Source: JBEKYD01 sp049509915 (GTDB lineage: Bacteria > Acidobacteriota > Terriglobia > Bryobacterales > Bryobacteraceae). From it: 50,929 bases of DNA. Shown here piece after piece: positions 24,072 through 32,055 of this stretch. The notes beneath the pieces were generated by a model. That model saw only the letters and a list, made by a program, of their open reading frames with translations. It did no database searches and was not told the DNA's origin. The translations under genes were made by a program, and so were the position numbers. Position 1 is the first letter of the stretch. Each line of letters opens with the position of its first letter. The stretch lies in contig JBEKZL010000013.1 in the NCBI GenBank assembly GCA_049509915.1, forward strand, positions 1-50,929, read 5' to 3'.

Positions 24072-25293
24072 TGGCTCGACTCCGGTGCTGGTAGTCCGCT
24101 GCTCGCGTCCCGGAGGATTGGCGGTCACGCGAACCCTGGGCCGGCTGGGTGTGCCGGTCTTCCACCTGGACGCGCACCGCGCCGCGCCCGCTTTCCATTC
24201 CCGCTATTCGCGTGGCCGCTTCCGTTGGGACGTGGAAGCGCATTCGCCGAGCGAGTCCCTGCGGTTCCTGTCCGGTGTCGCGGGAACCATCGGACGGCGG
24301 GCGATACTGATTCCCACTTCCGACGGGACGGCGCTGTTCGCCGCCCGCCACGCCGCGGCGCTTGAGCAGCACTTCCAGCTTTGCGGTCCCACGGCGGAGC
24401 AGGCCGACGCACTCACCGATAAACGCCGCATGCAGGCATTGGCCTCCGCCGCCAGCGTTCCGACCGCGATCACCACCTTCCCGCGCTCGCTGGCGGAAGC
24501 GCTGGCCCAACTCGAAACGGTCCGCCTGCCGCTGCTATTCAAGGGCGTTACCGGCAGCAGTCTGGCCCCGGCCGGCGGGCGCAGGATGTTCCTCGTCCGG
24601 ACCCGCGAGCAACTAGCCGCGCTCTTTGCCGCGCATCGGCCCGGTGAATCAAATCTCATGTTGCAGCAATACATCCCGGGCGGTGAAGATGCCAACTGGA
24701 TGTTTAACGGCTACTTCGACCGGGCCGGCCGCTGCCGCATCGGATTCACCGGCCGCAAGCTGCGCCAATATCCAGCCTACTGCGGGCTCACCAGTTTAGG
24801 TGTGCTGGCCGACAATCCGGCCGTGCGCGACTTGGCCGCCGGCTTCCTCGCGCGGATCGGTTATCGAGGTTCGGTCGACATGGATTTTCGCTTCGACCGG
24901 CGCGACGGCACCTACAAGCTCCTCGACGTGAACCCACGCGTGGGCGCCACCTTCCGCCTGTTCGTCGATGGCAACGGCAACGACGTCGTCCGCGCGATGT
25001 ATCTGGATATGACCGGGCAAACCATTCGTCCGGCCGCGCCGTGCCATGGCCGCAAGCTCCTGATCGAAGATTGCGACCTGCTGAGTTCGGCGCGCTATTT
25101 CCTCGACGGCCGGCTGGGCCTGAGAGAATGGTTCCGCTCTCACCGGGGCGTCGACGAGCGCGGCATTCTTGCGGCTGACGATCCGGCACCGGCATTCTGG
25201 ACCGCGCTTCGCAACCTGGGGGAGCTTTGCCGCAAGCCATTTGCCCCCCGAGCCGGAGCGCGAACCGTCGGCTTCACCGGCTCCGGAATTTGA
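24064..25293 (+). CDS. ATP-grasp domain ligase
   Basis: A 409-residue protein if translation starts at GTG 24064, overlapping the methyltransferase stop by eight bases; upstream codons in this frame look like out-of-frame methyltransferase. The order is that of carboxylate-amine ATP-grasp ligases: an N-terminal Rossmann-like part (P-V-L-V-V-R-C-S-R-P-G-G-L-A), a central lid with L-L-F-K-G-V-T-G, and the metal/ATP site D-M-D-F-R-F followed by L-L-D-V-N-P-R-V-G. It would join a carboxylate to an amine or thiol through an acyl phosphate. Similar proteins occur with methyltransferases in surface-polysaccharide and natural-product loci. Substrate not predictable. Confidence 0.8.
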   Translation: MFDGSTPVLVVRCSRPGGLAVTRTLGRLGVPVFHLDAHRAAPAFHSRYSRGRFRWDVEAHSPSESLRFLSGVAGTIGRRAILIPTSDGTALFAARHAAALEQHFQLCGPTAEQADALTDKRRMQALASAASVPTAITTFPRSLAEALAQLETVRLPLLFKGVTGSSLAPAGGRRMFLVRTREQLAALFAAHRPGESNLMLQQYIPGGEDANWMFNGYFDRAGRCRIGFTGRKLRQYPAYCGLTSLGVLADNPAVRDLAAGFLARIGYRGSVDMDFRFDRRDGTYKLLDVNPRVGATFRLFVDGNGNDVVRAMYLDMTGQTIRPAAPCHGRKLLIEDCDLLSSARYFLDGRLGLREWFRSHRGVDERGILAADDPAPAFWTALRNLGELCRKPFAPRAGARTVGFTGSGI

Positions 25294-25403
25294 AGGCAGC
25301 CAACTTGCCGGCTCCCGTACCGGATCGATCCCAAACCCGCGTGCCGGATTCCCAGAGCCGGCAGCCCCGGCCCGCACGGGCGCTAAAATGGTGACAGGTC
25401 CTT

Positions 25404-26252
25404 ATGCTGGATATGCTCAAGCAGGCCCGCGCGGCGTTCTCGCTCCTCAATCCTCAGGAGGTGCTGCACCGCGCGCGAATTCCGGTGCGGATTGGCCTGG
25501 TAGCGGCCCACCCGTCAGACTATACGCAGTTGGAGGAATTCCTGGGGTGCCCGCCGGGAGATTCGGGCCTGTTCCGCGCTTCCGATCCGGTGATTCCCGA
25601 CGACGTGGAAGTGGTCCTGTGCGCGCCCGGCATCGACGCCCCGCGCGGCGCTTTCGGATTTCACCCCGAGGACCCCATTGCCACCGTCGTCGAGATCCTC
25701 AGCCAGCGCGAAGAGTTCGAGTTGGCTTTGGCGCGCCGCTTTCCTGTGTTCCGTAAGACCGTGGTGGATGGAATCGTACATGCCGTTGCGAAGGAAAACG
25801 CCTTGTTTGCGATTACCACCGCGCTGCCCGACATTTTGCCCAACCTGATCGAGTTGCCCTGGGCAGTCGGAGAGTGGGCTTCGGACACGGCGTTTCTGAC
25901 CGTCAACCAGGTGCGCATGGCTTTTCAAATCGCCGCCGCTACCGGCCGCGAGGTCGGCTTCCAGCACCAGAAGACCGAGATCCTGTCGATTGCGGCCGGC
26001 GCGTTCGGCTGGCGGACCATCGCCCGTGAGTTGGCCGGCAAGATCCCTTTTGGCGGTGGATTGATCCCCAAAGGAGCGATCGCCTATGCCGGCACGTACG
26101 CCGTGGGCAAGGGCTTGGAGAGGCTCTATGGTGGCGGCCGCGGGTTGACGCGGAGCCAGTTCCGCGAGCTGTACCATGGCGCTCTCGACCGGGGCCGGCA
26201 AGTGGCTGGCAAACTGGTCGGCGGAGCCCGCCAGCCCGGCACATTGGCGTAA
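25404..26252 (+). CDS. DUF697-like conserved protein
   Basis: A 282-residue protein. The N-terminal part (about 25-100) looks like a degenerate alpha/beta domain (V-R-I-G-L-V-A-A-H, V-E-V-V-L-C-A-P-G) that may descend from a GTPase or receiver fold but lacks a P-loop. The C-terminal half (about 125-270) has amphipathic or membrane-prone helices (I-T-T-A-L-P-D-I-L-P-N-L, I-P-F-G-G-G-L-I-P-K-G-A-I-A-Y) matching the DUF697 family often fused to Era-like GTPases. Function unknown; membrane association is likely. A TAAAAT sequence about 20 bases upstream of the ATG could be a -10 box. Confidence 0.6.
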   Translation: MLDMLKQARAAFSLLNPQEVLHRARIPVRIGLVAAHPSDYTQLEEFLGCPPGDSGLFRASDPVIPDDVEVVLCAPGIDAPRGAFGFHPEDPIATVVEILSQREEFELALARRFPVFRKTVVDGIVHAVAKENALFAITTALPDILPNLIELPWAVGEWASDTAFLTVNQVRMAFQIAAATGREVGFQHQKTEILSIAAGAFGWRTIARELAGKIPFGGGLIPKGAIAYAGTYAVGKGLERLYGGGRGLTRSQFRELYHGALDRGRQVAGKLVGGARQPGTLA

Positions 26253-26276
26253 ACCGGACGCCCGGGCGGCACGTCG

Positions 26277-26282
26277 TACAAT
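26277..26282 (+). promoter_or_regulatory. Candidate -10 box (TACAAT)
   Basis: TACAAT lies 24 bases before the ATG of the glycine-zipper protein, with TTAGGGAGA as ribosome-binding site in between. A start site near 26289 would give a short leader. No good -35 hexamer is visible at normal spacing, so confidence is low. Confidence 0.35.
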
Positions 26283-26305
26283 GGGAGAGTTTCTTAGGGA
26301 GATTT

Positions 26306-27277
26306 ATGCGCCTGCTATATCTGGTGATGGGCCTGGCCCTGGCGACCACCGCTTTCGCCGACGTCATCACTCTCAAGAATGGCCGCGTCATCAACGGCAC
26401 CTATCTGGGCGGTTCGCCCCGCCAGGTCAAGGTCGAAGTGGCCGACCAGATCATGACACTGGAAGTTTCGGATATTGCCCGCATTGACTTCAGTGGTGCC
26501 GGCAACAGTTCAAACGCACCGGCCAGCGATCCCAACCAGCCCACCCTGCGGAGAGCCCAGCCCCAGTCGTATCCCCAATCCTATCCGAGCGATAGCGGCC
26601 AGCCGACGCTACGCCGGGCGGAAACGGCGTCGTCTTCTTCTTACCCGTCTTCCTCACCCGGTTCCGATGATCCCGACCGTCCCACGCTCAAGCGCAGTAC
26701 CACCATCTTGCACCCGGACGACGATAATTCCGTCTCGTCGCCTTCGAACGGTCCCGCACCGCCGCGCGCTCCGGTGGAGCTTCCCGCCGGCACCAGCATC
26801 TCCGTGCGGATGATCGACGCTGTGGATTCGAGCCAGGCTACCGTCGGACAGACCTTCCGTGCCAGCATTTCCGATCCGCTTACTTATAACGGGATGACGC
26901 TGGTTCCCCGCGGCGCCGATGCCGTAGTCAAGCTGGTGGATGCGCACGATTCCGGCAAGCTGACCGGGAAGGCCGACGTCACTCTGTCGCTGTGGTCGGT
27001 GAAGGTGGATGGCAAAATGGTGGACGTCAACACCCAGACTATCTCCAAGCTAAGCGACGCGGGGAAGGGCACCAAGACCGGAACCATGGCCGGCGGCGGA
27101 GCGGTGGCCGGCGCTATCATCGGAGCCATCGCAGGCGGCGGCAAAGGTGCCGCCATCGGCGCCGGTAGTGGAGCGGCCGCCGGTACCGGCGTGTCTGCGG
27201 TCACCAAAGGCCCCGCCGTGAAAGTCCCCTCGGAAACCGTGCTCACCTTCTCGCTCGAGAACGCCGTCACGATCTGA
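26306..27277 (+). CDS. Exported glycine-zipper protein
   Basis: A 323-residue protein with a signal peptide (about 1-18, A-T-T-A-F-A). The first mature segment (D-V-I-T-L-K-N-G-R-V-I-N-G-T-Y) is a small beta domain widespread in Acidobacteria. A Pro/Ser-rich linker of about 70-150 holds three imperfect Q/R-P-T-L-R/K-R repeats. The next domain (L-P-A-G-T-S-I-S-V-R-M-I-D, L-V-P-R-G-A-D-A) resembles periplasmic beta-domains of TrbI/VirB10-like or SLBB-type proteins. It ends with a glycine-zipper helix pair (G-A-I-I-G-A-I-A-G-G-G-K-G-A-A-I-G-A-G) that could insert in the outer membrane. Specific function unknown. The ATG is supported by TTAGGGAGA. Confidence 0.7.
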   Translation: MRLLYLVMGLALATTAFADVITLKNGRVINGTYLGGSPRQVKVEVADQIMTLEVSDIARIDFSGAGNSSNAPASDPNQPTLRRAQPQSYPQSYPSDSGQPTLRRAETASSSSYPSSSPGSDDPDRPTLKRSTTILHPDDDNSVSSPSNGPAPPRAPVELPAGTSISVRMIDAVDSSQATVGQTFRASISDPLTYNGMTLVPRGADAVVKLVDAHDSGKLTGKADVTLSLWSVKVDGKMVDVNTQTISKLSDAGKGTKTGTMAGGGAVAGAIIGAIAGGGKGAAIGAGSGAAAGTGVSAVTKGPAVKVPSETVLTFSLENAVTI

Positions 27278-27397
27278 GTTCGGCCGGCTTTCGGCCGCCT
27301 CTTGCCAATCACTCGCCGCAAAGCTTTCGGCGCTATTTGGCGAGGCAAGGGCCTACGGAAAGCCGGTGTTCCCGAGTGCCCGTAACACCTGGAAAAA

Positions 27398-29845
27398 TTG
27401 GGGCCTGCCCGTCGGCTACTTCCCGTTAAGGGCCCGGCGCCAGAGGTGTTATCCTACGCAGCAAGGTATCTCTCACAACGGAGCCGCGGCCTCGTGGAAC
27501 AGCCTGGAAGCTTGATACAACACGCCGTTACCGCCCTTCCGCTGGTTGTCGCTGGCGGACTGGTGTTGCTCAGTCCCGCCGCTGCCGTCGCGACCCTGGC
27601 CCACCCCGCCACTGCGGGGGCTGCCGCCGCATTGATTGCAAACCTGGGGCCGAACCTGGCCGCCGCCGGGCTCTCCGCCCTCTGCAAGCCCCGCCGCTTC
27701 CTCGCTGGAAAGGAACACCAGGAGCACCTGGCCAATCACGACATCCTCCGCCTTGTCCGCAAAGCTTGGGCGGAGGCTGCCGCGGCGACCGTTGCCGCAT
27801 ACGCTGAAGCTCACGCGGGCGGTAGCGTCACCTCCCTCTCTCTGGAGTATCCCGCGCCGCCTCAGGCGTTTCTCAAGATCCTGCGCGAGGTAAAGCCGGA
27901 CGACTTCGTTCCTGAGCAGGTCACCGTTGGCACCATCCGGTCGGCAATCGAGGCGTCGCGCCGGTCGCTTCTGGGGGGGCCGGCCGCTCCCGAAGAAGCT
28001 GAACTGAAACAGCACGTCGAATTTCTCGAGTCCGCGCTAGTGGCCTCTGTCGTCGATACCATCGCTGGCAAACTCGACGCGAGCTCCGTCTTGCCGCCCG
28101 GCTTCAAAGACTTCGTCAGCGGCCAGGACCCGCGCTCGCAAGGCGGGATACTCAGCCAGCTTTGCATCTACGTCGCCCTGCATCTCAAGACCGACGACCG
28201 CGCTCAGACCGCCGTGCTGCACTTCACCCTGCAGGACGTTTCGGACCGTCTCGTGGACATGCAGAAAGTCCAGCGGCAGATCTCGGAGTTCTGCAAAGAA
28301 ATCTACCGGTCGCGGAACGAGTCGCAAAAGGCCGTGCTCGAAGCCTTCGAGAATCAAGTTCAGATCCTGGCCAAGACGATCGAAGGCCAGATCGCCCTAG
28401 CCTTCAACGAATTCGTCCGCCCTCGTCTCGACCCGCCTTTCGCCACAACGGGCGCCAGGCTCGCATCCCCTTTCACCTACCGGGCTCGCTGGACCCCGCT
28501 CGTCGGCCGGGAACCTGCCATGGACGCTCTTGTCCGCTTTCTCGGCGATCCCCGTCGCGGCGCCTGGACCGTGATCAGTGGGCCCGCCGGCACCGGGAAA
28601 AGCCGCCTCGCCGCCGAACTCATTGCCATGGCATGCGACCCCGCGGCCGGCTCCGCCGAAGTGCCAATCGGCCGGTGGCGGGCCGGCTTTCTGCAGCGCG
28701 ATAACTGGCTGAAGGACGAAGCCCGGAAATGGTGTCCCGACGCCGACACGCTGATCGTCATCGATTACGCCGGGGACCTCGATCATGAGGAACTATCGAA
28801 TTTTCTGGCGGCGCTCAACGGTAAGGGCGGCCCGGCGGGTTGCGCCATCCGCGTCGTGCTGATCGATCGCCTGCCTCCGGATAGCGACCTCGGTCTTGTC
28901 TCGCGGCTTACCCACGGAAAGGACCGCGGGGGCGAGATTCTTGACGCCCGTTGGGTCTCCGCGGGCGGAACGGCGAGCCGCCCGGACACGGACGCCCGAA
29001 CACGCGGCGAAACCTACTCCAGCCGCTTCGGTGCGAGGTCGGGCAACGAACCACGCGAGGACCCGTTGGCCCTCCTGCCCGTTGCCGAGCCAAGCGCGCT
29101 CGACATCGCCGCTGCATGGGCCGGACGCAAATGGACCAGCGCCGTAGCCGAGCGGCTGCAAGAGGCGATGCGCGAGGATGCGGAACTCGCCCGGCCTCTC
29201 TTCGCCGCGCTCCTCGGGCACGCCGTCGGGACCGATGGCCTGCCGCCCGGAGAGTTGAATCCCGTCACCGTGGCCGATACCGCGCTGGCCCATCAATTCC
29301 GCGCCCTCGAGACCGGCGCGGGCGGCCACTGGGAACAGGCCAAGAAACTTCTCGCGCTGGCCACGGCGGGCCAGGGTGTTTCCGAAGAGGCCCTGTTCGA
29401 GGATATGGAGACGGTCCGCGGCCTGACCGGCGAGCCGGCCTTGTCCGAAACAGCTCTGGAAGAATTGCAGCGCAACCTCCGGCTCTTCGGTGGGACCGCT
29501 CCTGGCGAACTGATACCACCGCTCCAACCGGACTTCCTGGGCGGCCTTTTCGTACTGAGGAGCGTTCTCCGTCTCCCCACGGCGCTCGCTCCTGCCAAAG
29601 CGGATCTCCTGATGTCCCTGGCATGGAAACTCGGCAGGAACCCCAGCGAATTCCTGGCTCGTTTGGCGTCCGACTTTGTCGGGCGCGCCGGCCAGTTGGC
29701 ATCGGCCGCCACACGGGAGGGCGCGCACCCGGACGCGCGCCGGGTCAACGGGCTGCTTGTCCGGCTCATTCTCAGCGCGGCGACCCCCGAGGCCTTGCGG
29801 CGGGGCGGATCGGGCGTTCTCGCCGCCGCAATTCAACGGGTCTGA
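27398..29845 (+). CDS. STAND-like P-loop NTPase with N-terminal helical region
   Basis: An 815-residue protein. It has a hydrophobic Ala/Leu-rich region (about 43-90), a helical part with a likely coiled coil (about 280-340: R-N-E-S-Q-K-A-V-L-E-A-F-E-N-Q-V), then P-L-V-G-R-E-P-A-M-D-A-L leading to the Walker A motif G-P-A-G-T-G-K-S (395-402) and a Walker B-like L-I-V-I-D-Y-A-G-D. The remainder is a helical arm. This layout matches STAND/NACHT-type switch ATPases, which often sense invaders through C-terminal repeats. A TPR-like repeat gene follows in another frame. The start is uncertain: TTG 27398 is the longest; GTG 27446 or 27494 are alternatives. The end at TGA 29843 may be a frameshift rather than a true terminus. 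Confidence 0.7.
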   Translation: MGPARRLLPVKGPAPEVLSYAARYLSQRSRGLVEQPGSLIQHAVTALPLVVAGGLVLLSPAAAVATLAHPATAGAAAALIANLGPNLAAAGLSALCKPRRFLAGKEHQEHLANHDILRLVRKAWAEAAAATVAAYAEAHAGGSVTSLSLEYPAPPQAFLKILREVKPDDFVPEQVTVGTIRSAIEASRRSLLGGPAAPEEAELKQHVEFLESALVASVVDTIAGKLDASSVLPPGFKDFVSGQDPRSQGGILSQLCIYVALHLKTDDRAQTAVLHFTLQDVSDRLVDMQKVQRQISEFCKEIYRSRNESQKAVLEAFENQVQILAKTIEGQIALAFNEFVRPRLDPPFATTGARLASPFTYRARWTPLVGREPAMDALVRFLGDPRRGAWTVISGPAGTGKSRLAAELIAMACDPAAGSAEVPIGRWRAGFLQRDNWLKDEARKWCPDADTLIVIDYAGDLDHEELSNFLAALNGKGGPAGCAIRVVLIDRLPPDSDLGLVSRLTHGKDRGGEILDARWVSAGGTASRPDTDARTRGETYSSRFGARSGNEPREDPLALLPVAEPSALDIAAAWAGRKWTSAVAERLQEAMREDAELARPLFAALLGHAVGTDGLPPGELNPVTVADTALAHQFRALETGAGGHWEQAKKLLALATAGQGVSEEALFEDMETVRGLTGEPALSETALEELQRNLRLFGGTAPGELIPPLQPDFLGGLFVLRSVLRLPTALAPAKADLLMSLAWKLGRNPSEFLARLASDFVGRAGQLASAATREGAHPDARRVNGLLVRLILSAATPEALRRGGSGVLAAAIQRV

Positions 29846-29876
29846 GGTTGGTGAATCGGATATCGCCGCGGACCTG

Positions 29877-31439
29877 ATGAATACCGTGGAAGCCGCTTAC
29901 GCGAAGCCTGGCCTCGAGCTCGACCAGTTCGACTTGGCCGCGGCTTGGTTTGGCTACGGCTTCTTACCGGACCGCGCGGATCAAGCGCTGGCCCGACTAA
30001 GGGAATTAAACGTGGCCGAGGGGTCCCACGCGCGGGCCGCTCTCGCTGCTGCCCTCGTCAACCGCTCCATCGATCTTGCCAACGCCCAGCAACTGCCCGA
30101 ATCCGGCAAGTTGGTGGAGGAACTGCGCCAACTGCACCGCAACTTCCCTGAACCTGCTGTCCGCAGGCCGCTGGCGATGGCCCTCTTCAACCGCTCCAAC
30201 CACCCTGCCAACGCGCAGCAACTGCCCGAATCGGGCGCGCTGGTGGAGGAACTGCGGCAACTGCACCGCGAATTCCCTGAACCCGCTGTCCGTGAGCAAC
30301 TGGCGAAGGCCCTGTACAACCGCTCCAACCACCTTGCCGAGGCCCAGCAACTGCCCGAATCCGGCGAGCTGGTGGAGGAACTGCGGCAACTGCACCACGA
30401 CTTCCCTGAGTCCGCTGTCCGTGAGCAACTGGCGAAGGCCCTCTACAACCGCTCCAACCACCTTGCCAACGCCCAGCAACTGCCCGAATCCGGCGAGCTG
30501 GTGGAGGAACTGCGGCAACTGCACCGCGAATTCCCTGAACCCGCTGTCCGTGAGCAACTGGCGAAGGCCCTGTACAACCGCTCGTTCCACCTTGCCAACG
30601 CCCAGCAACTGCCCGAATCCGGCGAGCTGGTGGAGGAACTGCGGCAACTGCACCACGACTTCCCTGAACCCGCTGTCCGTGAGCAACTGGCGAAGGCCCT
30701 CGTCAACCGCTCCATCGATCTTGCCAACGCCCGGCAACTGCCCGAATCGGGCGAGCTGGTGGAGGAACTGCGGCAACTGCACCGCGACTTCCCCGAACCC
30801 GCTGTCCGCGAGCAACTGGCGAAGGCCCTCGTCAACCGCTCCATCGATCTTGCCAACGCCCGGCAACTGCCCGAATCGGGCGAGCTGGTGGAGGAACTGC
30901 GCCAACTGCACCACGGCTTCCCCGAATCCGCTGTCCGCGAGCGACTGGCGAAGGCCCTCTTCAACCGCTCCAACGACCTTGCCAACGCCCAGCAACTGCC
31001 CGAATCCGGCGAGCTGGTGGAGGAACTGCGGCAACTGCACCGCGAATTCCCTGAACCTGCTGTCCGCAGGCCGCTGGCGAAGGCCCTCAACAACCGCTCC
31101 AGCCACCTTGCCAACGCCCGGCAACTGCCCGAATCCGGCGAGCTGGTGGAGGAACTGCGGCAACTGCACCGCGACTTCCCCGAATCCGCAGTCCGCGAGC
31201 TGCTGGCGATGGCCCTCATGACGGCGGCCTTGCTTTGTTATCTGAGCGATCCCGGTCAGCTTCCCTCGGCCCTCGACCGGGTCCAGGAGGTCCGTCAGTT
31301 ATGGGAACAGTTCGCGGAACCTGCGCTATGCCAAGCGCTCTCCTACGGCCTGCGGAGACTGTCACAGTTGTTGGAGCACCAGTTCCCAGACGGCCTTTCC
31401 CAGAAGCTGGCCGAAGAGGCCGATAACCTCCCCTGCTAA
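29877..31439 (+). CDS. TPR-like protein with nine near-identical 43-residue repeats
   Basis: A 520-residue all-helical protein when started at ATG 29877; the frame is open upstream to 29676, overlapping the NTPase gene. After a 58-residue lead (L-D-Q-F-D-L-A-A-A-W-F-G-Y-G-F) come nine 43-residue units with core L-P-E-S-G-E-L-V-E-E-L-R-Q-L-H and the linking A-L-x-N-R-S, then one decayed unit and a tail. The 43-residue period with N-R-S-x-x-L-A is that of TPR_10/kinesin-light-chain-like TPRs found beside STAND NTPases. No ribosome-binding site precedes 29877, and the sequence just before it (S-E-V-G-E-S-D-I-A-A-D) reads as continuing protein. A frameshifted single gene with the NTPase is therefore plausible, with this part as the sensor. 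Confidence 0.75.
   Translation: MNTVEAAYAKPGLELDQFDLAAAWFGYGFLPDRADQALARLRELNVAEGSHARAALAAALVNRSIDLANAQQLPESGKLVEELRQLHRNFPEPAVRRPLAMALFNRSNHPANAQQLPESGALVEELRQLHREFPEPAVREQLAKALYNRSNHLAEAQQLPESGELVEELRQLHHDFPESAVREQLAKALYNRSNHLANAQQLPESGELVEELRQLHREFPEPAVREQLAKALYNRSFHLANAQQLPESGELVEELRQLHHDFPEPAVREQLAKALVNRSIDLANARQLPESGELVEELRQLHRDFPEPAVREQLAKALVNRSIDLANARQLPESGELVEELRQLHHGFPESAVRERLAKALFNRSNDLANAQQLPESGELVEELRQLHREFPEPAVRRPLAKALNNRSSHLANARQLPESGELVEELRQLHRDFPESAVRELLAMALMTAALLCYLSDPGQLPSALDRVQEVRQLWEQFAEPALCQALSYGLRRLSQLLEHQFPDGLSQKLAEEADNLPC
30051..31211 (+). repeat. Nine tandem 129-bp repeats
   Basis: Nine direct copies of a 129-base unit, each encoding 43 residues, run without interruption from GCC at 30051 to 31211; a tenth, diverged copy follows at 31212. 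Copies share long identical blocks such as CAACTGCCCGAATC and GGTGGAGGAACTG. Differences concentrate at the A-L-x-N-R-S-x-x codons and at H-R/H-H before F-P-E. The high identity indicates recent expansion or gene conversion. Confidence 0.95.
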
Positions 31440-31478
31440 GTGGCCTGTCAGGAAATAACCATGCCATTTCGACGTGGC

Positions 31479-31519
31479 GCACGCACTCGTGCGTGCCGCG
31501 TCGGCACTCTTGCCGACGC
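31479..31519. repeat. Two adjacent CTCG/CTCT-loop hairpins
   Basis: GCACGCA-CTCG-TGCGTGC (31479-31496) and GCGTCGGCA-CTCT-TGCCGACGC (31498-31519) are perfect inverted repeats placed back to back after the TPR-like gene. The second has a nine-base-pair stem. A related hairpin with the same CTCT loop occurs at 36654-36673. They look like members of a dispersed intergenic repeat family; neither has a T-run to act as a terminator. Confidence 0.7.
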
Positions 31520-31603
31520 CCGGCGTAGCATGCGCTAGCGGGTGTCGAGAAAGTCTCGAGCTGCTGAGGTCGTAAAATTTGAGTTGAGCCGCGTTTTGGA
31601 GTT

Positions 31604-31784
31604 TGTGGGGCAGGCCCTCGGCCTCCCAGGCCGCCTGCCGCGTCCCCACGATCCAAACGTGTTTCCGAATAACCCCTTCCCGAACCCCCGCCTGCTGGAG
31701 CTGCTTGGCCCCAACCCGGCGGTCTGGGAGGCCGCCGCAGGCCGAGGGCCGGCTAGGAGGCCTGGCCAGGAGGCCTGCCCCACA
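31604..31784. repeat. Long imperfect inverted repeat with TGTGGGGCAGGCC ends
   Basis: TGTGGGGCAGGCC (31604-31616) is exactly complementary in reverse to 31772-31784. Inside, the left CCTCGGCCTCCC block is mirrored on the right by GGGAGGCC and GGCCGAGG, interrupted by a short insertion. The 181-base unit has no gene, so it resembles a miniature non-coding mobile or REP-like element. Its end motif TGTGGGGCAGG recurs at 48832. Confidence 0.6.
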
Positions 31785-31899
31785 AGCAGTTCACCATCCG
31801 CGCCAAGGCGTAGCGAGAGCCTATGGGAGTCCCGGATATCGGTTGCCCGCCTCCCGGCCGCCATGATATGAGGGAGTGGTGAGTGGGCGGCCGTCTTAG

Positions 31900-32039
31900 T
31901 TCGAGTGGGACGAGGCCAAAGCGGCCGCAAATGAACGCGGCGCTCTCCCGGGAAAACCGGACAGCGAGGCGTCGATCTATCCGAGCTTGTGACCGAAGTG
32001 CTGAGGCGTGATATCGAGATCAACGAGGCGTCGAAGTAG
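31900..32039 (+). pseudogene. Relic of a BrnT-like toxin and an adjoining small gene
   Basis: From 31900 the frame reads F-E-W-D-E-A-K-A-A-A-N-E-R, which matches the start of BrnT-family ribonuclease toxins (F-E-W-D-x-x-K-A-x-x-N). A TAG stop lies directly before it, no start codon is available, and the frame dies at 31990. A different frame from 31971 reads V-D-L-S-E-L-V-T-E-V-L-R-R-D-I-E-I and stops at 32039, resembling the C-terminus of a small ribbon-helix-helix or antitoxin-like protein. Together they suggest a decayed toxin-antitoxin pair with an internal deletion. The rest of 31440-32055 holds only repeats. Confidence 0.4.
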
Positions 32040-32055
32040 GAGACGACCAGCCGGC

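Noticed and set aside
30006..31169. Long minus-strand frame opposite the 129-bp repeats
   Set aside because: It is periodic only because the sense-strand repeats are; the sense frame has the TPR-like helical pattern and ordinary codon use.
30051..31211. Tandem repeats considered as a CRISPR array
   Set aside because: The units are contiguous 129-base coding repeats with no unique spacers.
30076..31221. Alternative plus-strand frame through the repeat array
   Set aside because: It encodes Ser/Thr/Asn/Trp/Cys-rich low-complexity sequence, which is an out-of-frame shadow of the helical repeats.
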